In this document: piece by piece, positions 9,823-17,785 of the stretch
How the letters are laid out: each line of letters starts with the position of its first letter
How positions within the stretch are numbered: the stretch's first letter is position 1
Source of the DNA: Cytophagaceae bacterium
GTDB taxonomy: Bacteria > Bacteroidota > Bacteroidia > Cytophagales > Cyclobacteriaceae
Assembly (NCBI GenBank): GCA_006969745.1
Contig: CP030886.1
Span: forward strand, 1,269,001-1,333,000
Direction: 5' to 3'
DNA length: 64,000 nucleotides
The notes under the pieces: model-generated
The model's input: only the letters and a program-made list of their open reading frames with translations
The model's database searches: none
What the model was told of the DNA's origin: nothing
Program-made: the position numbers and the translations under genes

Positions 9823-10620
9823 TCAATTTAATTTTAGATTTTCAATTTCTTGTTGCTGGGCTTCGTTCTCCTTTTTCAGCTCTATCACATAAAGTGTCAG
9901 CTCCTCAATCTTCTTCAGCAAAAGCATATTCATTTCACCAAGCTGCACACCATTGGCTTCCATTTCTTTTGCTGAAGGAATCTCGGGTAGGTGCTTGTTT
10001 GCTTTGATGTAAGCTTCCGTTTCTTCAAGGGAGCGTAAGTTATAGTCTGATTCAAAGACGTAATCTGGCCATCCGGTCGCCTCTACTTTTACTTCTTTAG
10101 ATCGTATCGTTCCGTTTACTTCCAGTCTATGAGTCGGAGATGCGGTTCCAATACCAATATTGCCACTTGCATCAATTCTCATTCTTTCAACAAGACTATT
10201 AGTCCCGGTTCCATCATTTGTCTGAAACATAATATATCCCGGTACAGCCCCTTGAGATACACTTTCCGCTTTAAATCCAATGTGCGCAACCCTATGATAA
10301 TCATTACCGTCATATCCCATACCTCTCATCCATATGGTATTATCACCTGCACTCAAAGGACTGGGTGTATCTTCTGAGCCTCTTGAAGCGAAACCCAAAA
10401 TTCCAAAACCTCCGGAAACACCTCTATACGAGTTTCCTTGAATAAAAACGATATTTCCATCTTCAACCAAATGAAGATTTGTTGAAGGTGTGGTTGTCCC
10501 TATCCCAACTTTACTACCTGAATATGTTATTTGTCCAGGCGTACTCTCGTCCCAATCCTGAGCGACTGTAAAATGTATCGAAATAAAGAAGACGAAAAGT
10601 AAGGTGAAGTGCTGTTTCAT
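9823..10620 (-). CDS. Tail-fibre-like secreted surface protein
   Basis: The 265-residue protein has a signal peptide ([21 protein letters not shown]) and two collar-type repeats of the form [14 protein letters not shown] and [16 protein letters not shown]. After these come the conserved block [13 protein letters not shown]...[21 protein letters not shown] and a terminal coiled coil. Such GIGTxxP repeats are common to trimeric phage tail fibres and Bacteroidota surface proteins. No other phage genes are present, so a cell-surface role is more likely than a prophage. The C-terminal half is nearly identical to the downstream paralogue. Its own promoter box lies just upstream, so it probably heads a two-gene unit. 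Confidence 0.75.
   Translation of the reverse strand: MKQHFTLLFVFFISIHFTVAQDWDESTPGQITYSGSKVGIGTTTPSTNLHLVEDGNIVFIQGNSYRGVSGGFGILGFASRGSEDTPSPLSAGDNTIWMRGMGYDGNDYHRVAHIGFKAESVSQGAVPGYIMFQTNDGTGTNSLVERMRIDASGNIGIGTASPTHRLEVNGTIRSKEVKVEATGWPDYVFESDYNLRSLEETEAYIKANKHLPEIPSAKEMEANGVQLGEMNMLLLKKIEELTLYVIELKKENEAQQQEIENLKLN
9896..10155. repeat. 260-bp direct repeat, copy 2
   Basis: Partner of 8881-9140. The repeat boundaries match the domain boundary after the collar repeat, which suggests duplication or gene conversion of the C-terminal module while the N-terminal parts diverged. Confidence 0.85.
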
Positions 10621-10645
10621 GATTGGTTCTTGAGTGAGTGAGCCC

Positions 10646-10672
10646 CAAATCTAACTAATCAGTTGATTTCAA
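10646..10672 (-). promoter_or_regulatory. Bacteroidota-type promoter for the tail-fibre-like operon
   Basis: On the minus strand TAGATTTG (10646-10653) matches the TAnnTTTG -7 box exactly. A TTG (10670-10672) lies 16 bases upstream, near the usual -33 spacing. The start codon of the 265-residue gene follows within about 26 bases. Confidence 0.45.
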
Positions 10673-10756
10673 CTATAACTGAAACAGTTTTCTGCTTCTG
10701 TTTTCACTCTCTCAACCAACAAAGTCTACCTCATGTACACTACGGAAGAATATACT

Positions 10757-11164
10757 CTAGTCCTTCAACGCCTCTTTCCCACTGTCTAGTGACTCATTCA
10801 TATCATCTTTCACTTTCTGAACAGCGATCTTTTGCTCTTCGAAATACTGTTGGATCTCCTCGTCCGTTCCTTCAAATTCTGGTTCAAAGGCACGCATCCA
10901 GGTCATCATACTTTCATTTGCTGCAGAAATATCTGAAGCTAGCGAATTGAGCATGGATGCACGGGTACTATCTGTTTCCACTAGGGAATCAGCAAGTGAT
11001 TCCAATGCCATGCGGGTCTTTCGCAGCTCACCCATTTTAGGCATTACTTCATCGTGAATTGCAATTACTTCGTCTTTAAGCGTTTGTAGTTCTTCTTTTT
11101 TGGAAGGACCGCATGCGGCAAGAATCGCTACAAAGAAGATTAATATTGTCAGTTGGTTTTTCAT
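10757..11164 (-). CDS. Small alpha-helical lipoprotein
   Basis: The 135-residue protein has a lipobox (AILAACG, Cys18) and a body rich in Glu, Lys, Met and Leu, with heptad-like spacing from KKEELQTLKDEV to the C terminus. It is probably a helical-bundle or coiled-coil protein anchored to a membrane. I recognise no family. It is the last gene of the minus-strand run containing the ABC transporter and DUF3299-like genes, 46 bp behind the latter, so it may be an accessory lipoprotein of that system. Confidence 0.75.
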   Translation of the reverse strand: MKNQLTILIFFVAILAACGPSKKEELQTLKDEVIAIHDEVMPKMGELRKTRMALESLADSLVETDSTRASMLNSLASDISAANESMMTWMRAFEPEFEGTDEEIQQYFEEQKIAVQKVKDDMNESLDSGKEALKD

Positions 11165-11210
11165 GTTTGTTGGTTGAATTTGGTTTTATCTCACCACTAC
11201 GGTGAGCAGG

Positions 11211-11648
11211 TCAATCTATTTTTACTTCAGCGTCTTTTAAGATGTACATCAGCTGATCATAGTCAGTGTCATTTAATTCAAGTCGGCCTGTCACCGTTAC
11301 AGGCTTAGCTGTATATTTCACTTCTTCTTTCAAGTAGGCTTCGGCTACCGTCTCTGGTCCGCTTCCCCCACAAAAAAAACATGCAGCGATGGGCAATGAT
11401 GAGATGATAATATGTTTGGGCTCAAACATACCTTCAAACGGGATAATGAACCCTTTTAGTGATACTGTTTTACCATTCATTTTTTGAACATCATCGCCAA
11501 ACTTGGGCACATAGATTTCTCCGTATTCGTCCTGCGATTTTTCATACTTCACATCGGCCATTGTTTCCCAATTTTTGCTGGAATCAGTAAACTGAGCAGA
11601 TGCTCCAAATGAAAGTGTAAGGATAAAAAGAGATAATATCTTCTTCAT
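11211..11648 (-). CDS. DUF3299-like periplasmic protein
   Basis: The frame is open to 11813, but the ATG at 11646-11648 is preferred because it starts a signal peptide (MKKILSLFILTLSFGASAQ). The upstream extension also overlaps the permease gene in another frame. The mature part of the 145-residue product contains MNGKTVSLKGFIIPFEG, a Cys pair in AACFFCGGSGPE (Cys90, Cys93), and a closing OB-like strand pattern (KPVTVTGRLEL). This arrangement matches what I know of DUF3299 (COG3495). Members of that family can occur beside LolCDE-like ABC genes. It lies 88 bp behind the permease gene in the same direction. The cysteine pair and context suggest metal or redox chemistry, but this is inference. 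Confidence 0.7.
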   Translation of the reverse strand: MKKILSLFILTLSFGASAQFTDSSKNWETMADVKYEKSQDEYGEIYVPKFGDDVQKMNGKTVSLKGFIIPFEGMFEPKHIIISSLPIAACFFCGGSGPETVAEAYLKEEVKYTAKPVTVTGRLELNDTDYDQLMYILKDAEVKID

Positions 11649-11736
11649 TTTTTTATTGTTTTCGCTAGACGCCATTTGACACAAAAAAACGTATAGTATT
11701 CGATTCATTTCAATGACAAATTGATCATTTCTGATG

Positions 11737-12981
11737 CTATGCTTTTGAAAGCGTTTCCGATATGTCTGACTTATACGCAAGAAATGCCGGAATGATCGAG
11801 GCAAAAATACCAACTGCTAGGCTTCCCAGCATCACATAGTATTCATCAGCTACAAAAAACAATCCAGATGTTTGAATTTGTTCCATATTGTTGACCAAAA
11901 TGCCAAAGCCAAGATGGGCTAATCCAAAGCCACACAGGCTGCCAATAATTGTAAGCACGATGCCTTCTGTAAGGATGAGCAAAAATATCTTCACCTGGCT
12001 GGCTCCCATAGATCGCATGATTGCCAACTCATACTTTCGCTCTTTTAAGGAATTGATTAAAGCAATAAATACACTGGTGGCACTGAGAATGATGATTACT
12101 AATCCCAATACATTTACCACATCTACTCCCACTCCTATAATGTTGAACAAACGAGCGGTTTCATAGGGTGGAGATGCTGCTTGAAGGTTGCTTGTACCAT
12201 TGACGATGCGCGGAAGTTGAACAGCCGCCATCGGTGATCGGTATTTGATCAGCAAGGATGTGATGTCTTCATTGGCCAGCTGTTCCCGGGTAACTTCTAT
12301 ACCTAGCCTCTCCAACTCAATCACTTCATGCATATCGCTGTCTTCCTCATAATCGTGCGCCTCATGGTTGGCATGCACTCCCCATACACTTTGTATGGAA
12401 ACTAAAATAAGCTGATCCAGCACCGAGCCTGTAGGCTTTGCAATTCCGACCACCTTGAACGGGTGTTCTTCATGACCACCTGCACCTTCGGCCAAACCAT
12501 GGGCACTTTCAAGTTTATCACCTAATATTATTCCTAAATTTTTGGCAACCGCAGCTCCAACAATAGCTGTCATTTCATCTTCAAACCATTCGCCTGTAGC
12601 CAACTCCGCACCGTACAAATCAGCATAGGCCGAAGACGTGCCAACAATACGATAGCCTTGATAACTATCACCAAGTGATAATGGAATGGCTGACTTTATC
12701 AACCTATTTCTTGTCAGGTTATTGGCATCTTCCAGTGATATATTGCCTGTGGGAAAATCAATATGAAAAATGCTGGCCAAAATAATTTGAAGTGGACTTC
12801 CTTTTGCCCCGACTACTAAATCTATGCCTTGTGCATTCTTACTGATTTCATTTTTTAGAAATGTGCTTGTGAGCAAAATAGAAACAATTATTGCGACACC
12901 AAATCCAAAAAGCAACACACTTAAAAGTGAACTCAATGGCTTGGCAAATACATTTTTGATACTCAGAGAGAATAAATTCAT
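11737..12981 (-). CDS. FtsX/MacB-type ABC transporter permease with histidine-rich loop
   Basis: The 414-residue protein has the family layout: one N-terminal membrane helix (about 17-39), a large periplasmic domain (about 40-280), then three helices near 285-310, 332-356 and 377-403, with the conserved LKERKYELAIMRSMGAS coupling segment. It overlaps the ATPase gene by 4 bp (ATGA), so the two form one transporter. The periplasmic domain contains two histidine and acidic-rich stretches, HGLAEGAGGHEEH (161-173) and HANHEAHDYEEDSDMH (203-218). These are unusual for lipoprotein extractors and suggest metal-ion binding. Together with the downstream DUF3299-like gene this resembles zinc-linked Zrg-type clusters known from Vibrio. 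The substrate remains unproved. Confidence 0.85.
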   Translation of the reverse strand: MNLFSLSIKNVFAKPLSSLLSVLLFGFGVAIIVSILLTSTFLKNEISKNAQGIDLVVGAKGSPLQIILASIFHIDFPTGNISLEDANNLTRNRLIKSAIPLSLGDSYQGYRIVGTSSAYADLYGAELATGEWFEDEMTAIVGAAVAKNLGIILGDKLESAHGLAEGAGGHEEHPFKVVGIAKPTGSVLDQLILVSIQSVWGVHANHEAHDYEEDSDMHEVIELERLGIEVTREQLANEDITSLLIKYRSPMAAVQLPRIVNGTSNLQAASPPYETARLFNIIGVGVDVVNVLGLVIIILSATSVFIALINSLKERKYELAIMRSMGASQVKIFLLILTEGIVLTIIGSLCGFGLAHLGFGILVNNMEQIQTSGLFFVADEYYVMLGSLAVGIFASIIPAFLAYKSDISETLSKA

Positions 12982-13604
12982 AAGGCAAGTTGATTTTTGA
13001 ACTCATTCTTCACACGATGGTCGTGAGTAGCTACTATTAGTGTCGCACCCGTTTCCTCAGCTTGATTTTTTAATAAGTCAATGACTCTTTTGCAGTTTTC
13101 ATCGTCAAGGCTGGCTGTTGGCTCATCTGCAAGCAGCAGCTTGGGTGAATTTATCACGGCTCGAGCTATTGATACTCGTTGCGCCTGTCCCTGACTTATT
13201 TGGTGTACTTTCCGATTGGCAAGTTCTTGAATGCCAAGGTGGAAAAGTACCTCATCAGCTCGCTTGGCATCAATTTTCTTTTGCCCCAGGTATTGAGACA
13301 AGGTGAGATTTTCTTTAACACTTAGTGATCGAACCAAGTGAGGTTTTTGAAAAACAATTCCTATGTTTTCTCCACGAAAACGATCCAGCTTGGCATTGCT
13401 TTTTGTGCTTAAATTTTCTCCTGCAACCTCAAGAAATCCCTCTTTGGGTGGCATCAATCCTCCAATCAAGTGCAGAAGTGTAGTTTTTCCACTTCCCGAG
13501 TTTCCTAAAATTATGGCATGATTACCTGCGTCTACATTCCAGTCAGGATAGCTTATCAGTGTTTGTCCATCATAGGAATGTTTGAGTTCTTTGATATTTA
13601 GCAT
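12978..13604 (-). CDS. LolD/MacB-type ABC transporter ATP-binding protein
   Basis: This 208-residue ATPase has the full set of nucleotide-binding motifs: Walker A GNSGSGKT (34-41), Q-loop near FQKPH, signature SQGQ (137-140, in place of SGGQ), Walker B LLLADEP (156-162) and the H-loop in VATHDHR. It should sit on the cytoplasmic face and power the permease encoded next, which it overlaps by 4 bp. Its start codon shares one base with the stop of the DinB-like gene (TAATG), which indicates translational coupling. Size and motifs fit the MacB/LolD subfamily, whose members drive mechanical work in the envelope rather than classic uptake. Confidence 0.92.
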   Translation of the reverse strand: MLNIKELKHSYDGQTLISYPDWNVDAGNHAIILGNSGSGKTTLLHLIGGLMPPKEGFLEVAGENLSTKSNAKLDRFRGENIGIVFQKPHLVRSLSVKENLTLSQYLGQKKIDAKRADEVLFHLGIQELANRKVHQISQGQAQRVSIARAVINSPKLLLADEPTASLDDENCKRVIDLLKNQAEETGATLIVATHDHRVKNEFKNQLAL

Positions 13605-14128
13605 TAAACCCCCAGTTGTTTTTTTATTCTATTGATTTGATGTAGGTGATGAATTTGATGATATACAAACGAATCTACCGCCCGATCGAGGTTTTGTCTA
13701 CCCCCAAGCGGATGTTTATATACTAACTTATTGAGCCATTGTTCAGGATATTCATCCACAAACACTTGAATTGCAGTTCTCGTTTCAGACCATTTTGCTT
13801 TTAATTCACTGTATTCTAAAGCAGGTGGATTCGAAATGTAAGATGGGGCCTTCCATTTAAGCGAGCTCTTCAGAGCTTTATTGCAAAGCCACATTCTAAA
13901 TGCATTTGACACTCCGGAGTTTTCCATTCTATCTCCTGCCTGAATTTTTTTTTGCATGTATTTCAAAGAAGCCAATTCTGCAGAATTAAGATGAGAAAGC
14001 ACCTGAATGAGGCTCCAACCATAGCTTGCATCATTCAGTTTTTCCGCTGAAATATTATCTAGTGAAGCATAGATTTTCTCAGTGTCAGCATTCAGTCTTT
14101 TGAGCTTTTCATTTATACCATTTTTCAC
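13604..14128 (-). CDS. DinB-like four-helix-bundle protein
   Basis: The 174-residue protein has the DinB/YfiT pattern: an N-terminal helix, WSLIQVLSHLNSAE with the first metal-binding His, and a late YHQIHHLHQINRIKK segment with the other histidines. DinB-superfamily proteins bind a divalent metal and include thiol transferases, but most bacterial members are uncharacterised. It heads the operon with the ABC ATPase and permease (TAATG overlap). This is unexpected for a stand-alone enzyme and fits a metal-related theme. A promoter box lies upstream at 14194-14222. Confidence 0.75.
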   Translation of the reverse strand: MKNGINEKLKRLNADTEKIYASLDNISAEKLNDASYGWSLIQVLSHLNSAELASLKYMQKKIQAGDRMENSGVSNAFRMWLCNKALKSSLKWKAPSYISNPPALEYSELKAKWSETRTAIQVFVDEYPEQWLNKLVYKHPLGGRQNLDRAVDSFVYHQIHHLHQINRIKKQLGV

Positions 14129-14193
14129 AAGTATCCATTTTTTGCTAAAAAATATAAAAAAAGTTATCTTCGTTCCTGTAAATCAGCCTTTTA

Positions 14194-14222
14194 CAAAGGT
14201 ATAACCCACCACTCAAACCCAA
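14194..14222 (-). promoter_or_regulatory. Bacteroidota-type promoter for the DinB/ABC operon
   Basis: On the minus strand TACCTTTG (14194-14201) is an exact TAnnTTTG -7 box. A TTG (14220-14222) sits 18 bases upstream, which is canonical spacing. The expected start is near 14187, giving a leader of about 60 nt. The rest of the 14129-14400 gap holds no gene or strong repeat that I can see. Confidence 0.55.
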
Positions 14223-14400
14223 TTAAATGGGTCAGGTACAAAAAGATGTACCAAATTATAAAGTATTTGAACAACCACCTGATGAATTCAGGCAGTGAAA
14301 CAAATTCTTAAAAATGTACTCTCATACGCTTGTATTATAGTTCGTACTGTTAGTTTTAAAAATTAATATTGCGTTAGATCACCCTTTAAATTACACGGAA

Positions 14401-15651
14401 GTGAGTATTCTAGACATCATCGCCTTATTTATCTTCCTTTCTGGAGCGTTTATTTTTATAAACACATTCTATCTGAAGTTGCCTTCGTCAATCGGATTGA
14501 TGATAATGGCACTTGTTCTGTCATTTTTCGTACTGATCATAGGTAATGTGTTCCCCGAATTACATTTAGCAGAACATGTGAAGGAATACGAATTTGAAGA
14601 GGTTCTCTATCAGATCGTATTGAGTTTTATGCTCTTTTCGGGAGCATTGAATATAGATTTTAGGAAGCTAAGCAGCCAACGTAGCTCAGTATTGGTTTTA
14701 GCAATTGTAGGTGTGATAATATCTACATTGGTGATTGGTACAGGTGTTTATTACATGCTCGATCTTATGAGCATTCATCTTGAATACTTATACTGCCTGG
14801 TGTTTGGTGCGCTTATTTCTCCCACCGACCCCATTGCGGTTACAAAGACTATAAAGCGTTTTAATTTATCCAAAGAGCTGGAAATTAAAATTGCCGGAGA
14901 ATCACTTTTCAATGATGGAATCGCGGTAGTTCTTGCCCTTACACTTTTAGATATTGCTCATGCCGGCGAAGATCATACACTATCCTTTTTTGAAACCATT
15001 TACATTGTTGTGGCTGATATTGGAGGGGGTATTTTCATTGGACTACTGCTAGGGTACATTGGATATCGACTTTTGAAATATGTAGATAATGATGCGGTAG
15101 AGGTTGAGGTGTTAATCACATTAGCCCTTGTACTAGTAGGTTCGCAGCTGGCAGATTTCATTCACGTTTCTGCAAAACAAGCAGCTGTAGTTATGGGTCT
15201 TGTTGTAGGTAATGAAGGAAAAAGTACGCATGTGGCCGGAGCTGCAGGCGATTACGTATTTAAGTTCTGGAAACTGCTCGAAGAGACTTTCAGCGCTATG
15301 CTCTTTGTGCTCATTGGGCTTGAAATGTTAGTCCTTGACCTGAGGATGGACTTCATAGCCGCAGGTTTCTTTGCAGTCTGTATTGTCTTGTTTGGCCGAT
15401 GGATGAGTGTGTTTGTGCCAATTAAAATGATGTCCGTGAAGAATCATTTTGCCCCTAATACAATTTCCGTGTTGACATGGGGTGCATTAAGAGGTGGACT
15501 GCCTATTGCACTGTCGCTTTCGTTGACGGACTTTAAAGGTAAAGATGTGATTGTCACCATGACATACATAGTGGTGGTTTGCTCGGTACTTTACCAGGGA
15601 TTGACAGTGCCTACTTTGATGCGTTCGAGCACTACCGACTCAAAGACATAA
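14401..15651 (+). CDS. CPA1-type Na+(K+)/H+ antiporter
   Basis: The 416-residue protein is almost entirely hydrophobic helices, about 12 by eye. It carries two motifs typical of CPA1 exchangers: ISPTDPIAVT (around 139-148) and GESLFNDGIAVV (167-177), whose Asn171-Asp172 pair is the ion-binding ND site of electroneutral exchangers. It should exchange cytoplasmic Na+ or K+ for protons at the inner membrane. The start is GTG and there is no in-frame ATG close upstream. Length is short compared with NhaP proteins that have a cytoplasmic tail; here the protein stops after the last helix. It stands alone, with the glutaminyl cyclase gene 41 bp downstream. Confidence 0.9.
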   Translation: MSILDIIALFIFLSGAFIFINTFYLKLPSSIGLMIMALVLSFFVLIIGNVFPELHLAEHVKEYEFEEVLYQIVLSFMLFSGALNIDFRKLSSQRSSVLVLAIVGVIISTLVIGTGVYYMLDLMSIHLEYLYCLVFGALISPTDPIAVTKTIKRFNLSKELEIKIAGESLFNDGIAVVLALTLLDIAHAGEDHTLSFFETIYIVVADIGGGIFIGLLLGYIGYRLLKYVDNDAVEVEVLITLALVLVGSQLADFIHVSAKQAAVVMGLVVGNEGKSTHVAGAAGDYVFKFWKLLEETFSAMLFVLIGLEMLVLDLRMDFIAAGFFAVCIVLFGRWMSVFVPIKMMSVKNHFAPNTISVLTWGALRGGLPIALSLSLTDFKGKDVIVTMTYIVVVCSVLYQGLTVPTLMRSSTTDSKT

Positions 15652-15692
15652 ATTGGCACTTCTTATTAAGGCTATCTTGCTAAATTTATGGC

Positions 15693-16754
15693 ATGATAAG
15701 ACTAAGCTATGTGATTCTTGCCTTGCTAATATTGGTTTCTTGTGGTGCCAATAAGGAGGAAACAGAGAAACCGGTTTCGCCTCGAATTCGGAAACAAACC
15801 AGTATAGCAAGCCCTACTCAAAATCAAAATTTTGTCAGAGGTAACTCCATTCAGGTATCCATTCAGTCATCTGACGATTTCAATATTGATTCGGTACAAG
15901 TGAGTATCGAAGATCAAACAAACACCTACTATGATTCATCTTTTGATGTGATTATCCCTTCGCAGCGCGTTGGATCATGGCGGCTATTGGCCAAGGTATT
16001 TGACGGTGAGAACTCGGAGACGCATTACCGAACGATTATAATATTGCCGGAAAATGAACCAACAGCATATACAGTTGATGTAAAAAACACATATCCCCAC
16101 GATAAGGATGATTATACGCAAGGTCTTCTTATTAGAAATGGGAGCTTGTATGAAAGCACAGGTCGGCGTGGAGCCTCCTCATTCAAAAAGAAGAATATCA
16201 CCTCGGGCGAGACTGAAAAAGTGGTAAATCTGGCTGCTGATCTTTTTGGAGAAGGATTGGCTTTGTACAAAGATGAATTTTACCAACTTACATGGGAGGC
16301 AGGTGTTGGCTTTGTATACAATGATGAAATGGAGCAAATTCGGACATTTAACTATCAGGTGGAAGGTTGGGGGCTCTCAACCCTTGGGGATGAGCTGGTC
16401 CTCACTGACGAAACCGAAAAACTTTATTTTATTGAGCCGGAAAGTTTTACAGTCAAAAGGGAAATTCAGGCATATGATAACCTTGGTAAGGTTGATTCCA
16501 TAAATGAGCTAGAAGTGATCGACGGGTTGATATATGCGAATGTTTACCAAGAAGATTACATAGTTGTAATAGATCCTGAGACTGGCGAAGTTTTGCAAAA
16601 GATCGATTGCTCGGGCTTACTTTCGGATGCTGAAAGACAAGCCGCTGATGTTTTGAATGGTATTGCATATGATGCCTCAAACGGACGCATATACATTACA
16701 GGCAAGTGGTGGCCAAAACTATTTGAAGTGACATTTCAACCAAAAACAATATAA
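15693..16754 (+). CDS. Glutaminyl-peptide cyclotransferase lipoprotein
   Basis: The protein has 353 residues and a lipobox ending LILVSCG (Cys17). A short Ig-like segment follows (about 35-115, ending in HYRTIIILPENE). Then comes the beta-propeller glutaminyl cyclase domain of the plant and bacterial type: YPHDKDDYTQGLL, LYESTGRRGASS, FGEGLALY and a closing LNGIAYD...ITGKWWPKLFEV. The enzyme converts N-terminal Gln of peptides to pyroglutamate, which often protects secreted proteins from aminopeptidases. T9SS species commonly export such cargo, which makes a lipid-anchored envelope enzyme sensible here. The SCP2-domain gene starts 2 bp after its stop. Confidence 0.88.
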   Translation: MIRLSYVILALLILVSCGANKEETEKPVSPRIRKQTSIASPTQNQNFVRGNSIQVSIQSSDDFNIDSVQVSIEDQTNTYYDSSFDVIIPSQRVGSWRLLAKVFDGENSETHYRTIIILPENEPTAYTVDVKNTYPHDKDDYTQGLLIRNGSLYESTGRRGASSFKKKNITSGETEKVVNLAADLFGEGLALYKDEFYQLTWEAGVGFVYNDEMEQIRTFNYQVEGWGLSTLGDELVLTDETEKLYFIEPESFTVKREIQAYDNLGKVDSINELEVIDGLIYANVYQEDYIVVIDPETGEVLQKIDCSGLLSDAERQAADVLNGIAYDASNGRIYITGKWWPKLFEVTFQPKTI

Positions 16755-16756
16755 CA

Positions 16757-17053
16757 ATGACATTAGAGGAAATAACGGGTAAAATTCAGAAGCTAGCAGA
16801 TAAACACAGTGGTCAATTTGCCGGAAAAGCAAATTTCAAATTTGACGAGGGCATTGTTCACCTGGATGATACTGTTTCACCTACGCTAGTAGTGAATGAA
16901 GAAAGAGAAGCACCATTTGCAATAAAAATGACGGCTGAAAATTTCAATAAAATTTTGTCTGGTGACCTAAATGTAATGATGGCATTTATGTCCGGAAAAC
17001 TAAAAATTGAAGGTGATAAAGGAGCTGCTATGAAATTAACGGCACTCTTTTAA
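16757..17053 (+). CDS. SCP2 sterol-carrier-domain protein
   Basis: The 98-residue protein is a stand-alone SCP2 domain: an amphipathic N-terminal helix, central strands around NFKFDEGIVHL, and the ending FNKILSGDLNVMMAFMSGKLKIEGD, the most conserved part of the family. SCP2 domains have a hydrophobic cavity for lipids or fatty acyl groups. Bacterial single-domain versions have no settled role. It lies 2 bp after the glutaminyl cyclase gene and is followed at once by a strong terminator, so the two form one unit. Confidence 0.85.
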   Translation: MTLEEITGKIQKLADKHSGQFAGKANFKFDEGIVHLDDTVSPTLVVNEEREAPFAIKMTAENFNKILSGDLNVMMAFMSGKLKIEGDKGAAMKLTALF

Positions 17054-17073
17054 GCTTAAACAAAATAGATTTG

Positions 17074-17100
17074 AAGCCTCTTCCAGAAGAGGCTTTTTTT
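17074..17100. terminator. Rho-independent terminator
   Basis: AAGCCTCTT, loop CCAG, AAGAGGCTT makes a 9-bp stem, followed by an unbroken T-run to 17100. It ends the SCP2 unit. Its T-run meets the stop of the convergent PAP2 gene, so it may serve only the plus strand. Confidence 0.88.
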
Positions 17101-17779
17101 ATTCTATTTCCTCATCTAAATCCAACTCTTCCAGATCTTCATCCGGTGTATTTATTTCTCCTACGAATTCATTGTTCAGGTATTTTTCAAATGCCATATA
17201 GTACAACGTGCCTATCGTTATACCAATGAGTGATCCAGCCATGATGTCAATCAAAAAGTGTTGCGCTAAGTAAACCCGGGATATAGCAGTGAGTGTAGCT
17301 CCCATGAGTAACATGGACGAATAATTGTTGTTTTGGAGCATTAAGGCGATGAATGAAGCCAAAGTAAAAATGGCCATTGAATGACCTGATGGAAATGAAT
17401 ACTGACTTAGAACCGTAACACCGTCAACAAAATCAATAACTTCATATCCTTTGAAATATATGATTGGCCTTTGCGCTTCGGGAAATAGAACATACTTAAA
17501 GAAAAATGATACCAGAGCTACGCTTACTCCGGCCAACCCAAGAATTAATCCAAATCTGCGTTTGAAAAAAATCAGCAATACGGTAATAATTGCAAAGAAA
17601 ATAGCATCTCCCGTATAGGTCCAATACTTAAAAAAGAAATTCCATACAGGATTGTGCAATTCATTCAGCCACAGCACAAACTCTCCATGACTTCTATATA
17701 AAAAGTAAACGACCGCCAATGTAAACAAGGCAAGGTAAGGAATGTAAAAGAGGCTTGCTTTTCGTAATCTATTAATCAT
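17099..17779 (-). CDS. PAP2-family membrane phosphatase
   Basis: The 226-residue protein has about six membrane helices and the three-part PAP2 active site. The parts are a Lys-Arg-Pro motif (Lys95 and Arg104-Pro105, spacing longer than the usual KX6RP), SFPSGHS (Ser131, His133) and an exact SRX5HX3D motif (Ser167, Arg168, His174, Asp178). Such enzymes dephosphorylate lipid pyrophosphates or phosphates such as undecaprenyl pyrophosphate or phosphatidic acid on the outer face of the inner membrane. The C-terminal tail is very acidic (DEDLEELDLDEEIE). It lies 6 bp behind the PorU2-like gene on the same strand, so it may be co-transcribed with it. Confidence 0.88.
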   Translation of the reverse strand: MINRLRKASLFYIPYLALFTLAVVYFLYRSHGEFVLWLNELHNPVWNFFFKYWTYTGDAIFFAIITVLLIFFKRRFGLILGLAGVSVALVSFFFKYVLFPEAQRPIIYFKGYEVIDFVDGVTVLSQYSFPSGHSMAIFTLASFIALMLQNNNYSSMLLMGATLTAISRVYLAQHFLIDIMAGSLIGITIGTLYYMAFEKYLNNEFVGEINTPDEDLEELDLDEEIE

Positions 17780-17785
17780 GCCGGA

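Noticed and set aside
8736..10620. Prophage tail region
   Set aside because: The two genes look like tail fibres but no capsid, portal, terminase, lysis or integrase genes accompany them, and both have (or had) secretory signal peptides.
11190..11206. Small CTCACC/GGTGAG hairpin between the DUF3299-like and lipoprotein genes as a terminator
   Set aside because: It has no T-run on either strand; at most a weak mRNA structure.
11649..11813. N-terminal extension of the DUF3299-like protein
   Set aside because: It overlaps the permease gene in another frame and places the signal peptide in the middle of the protein.
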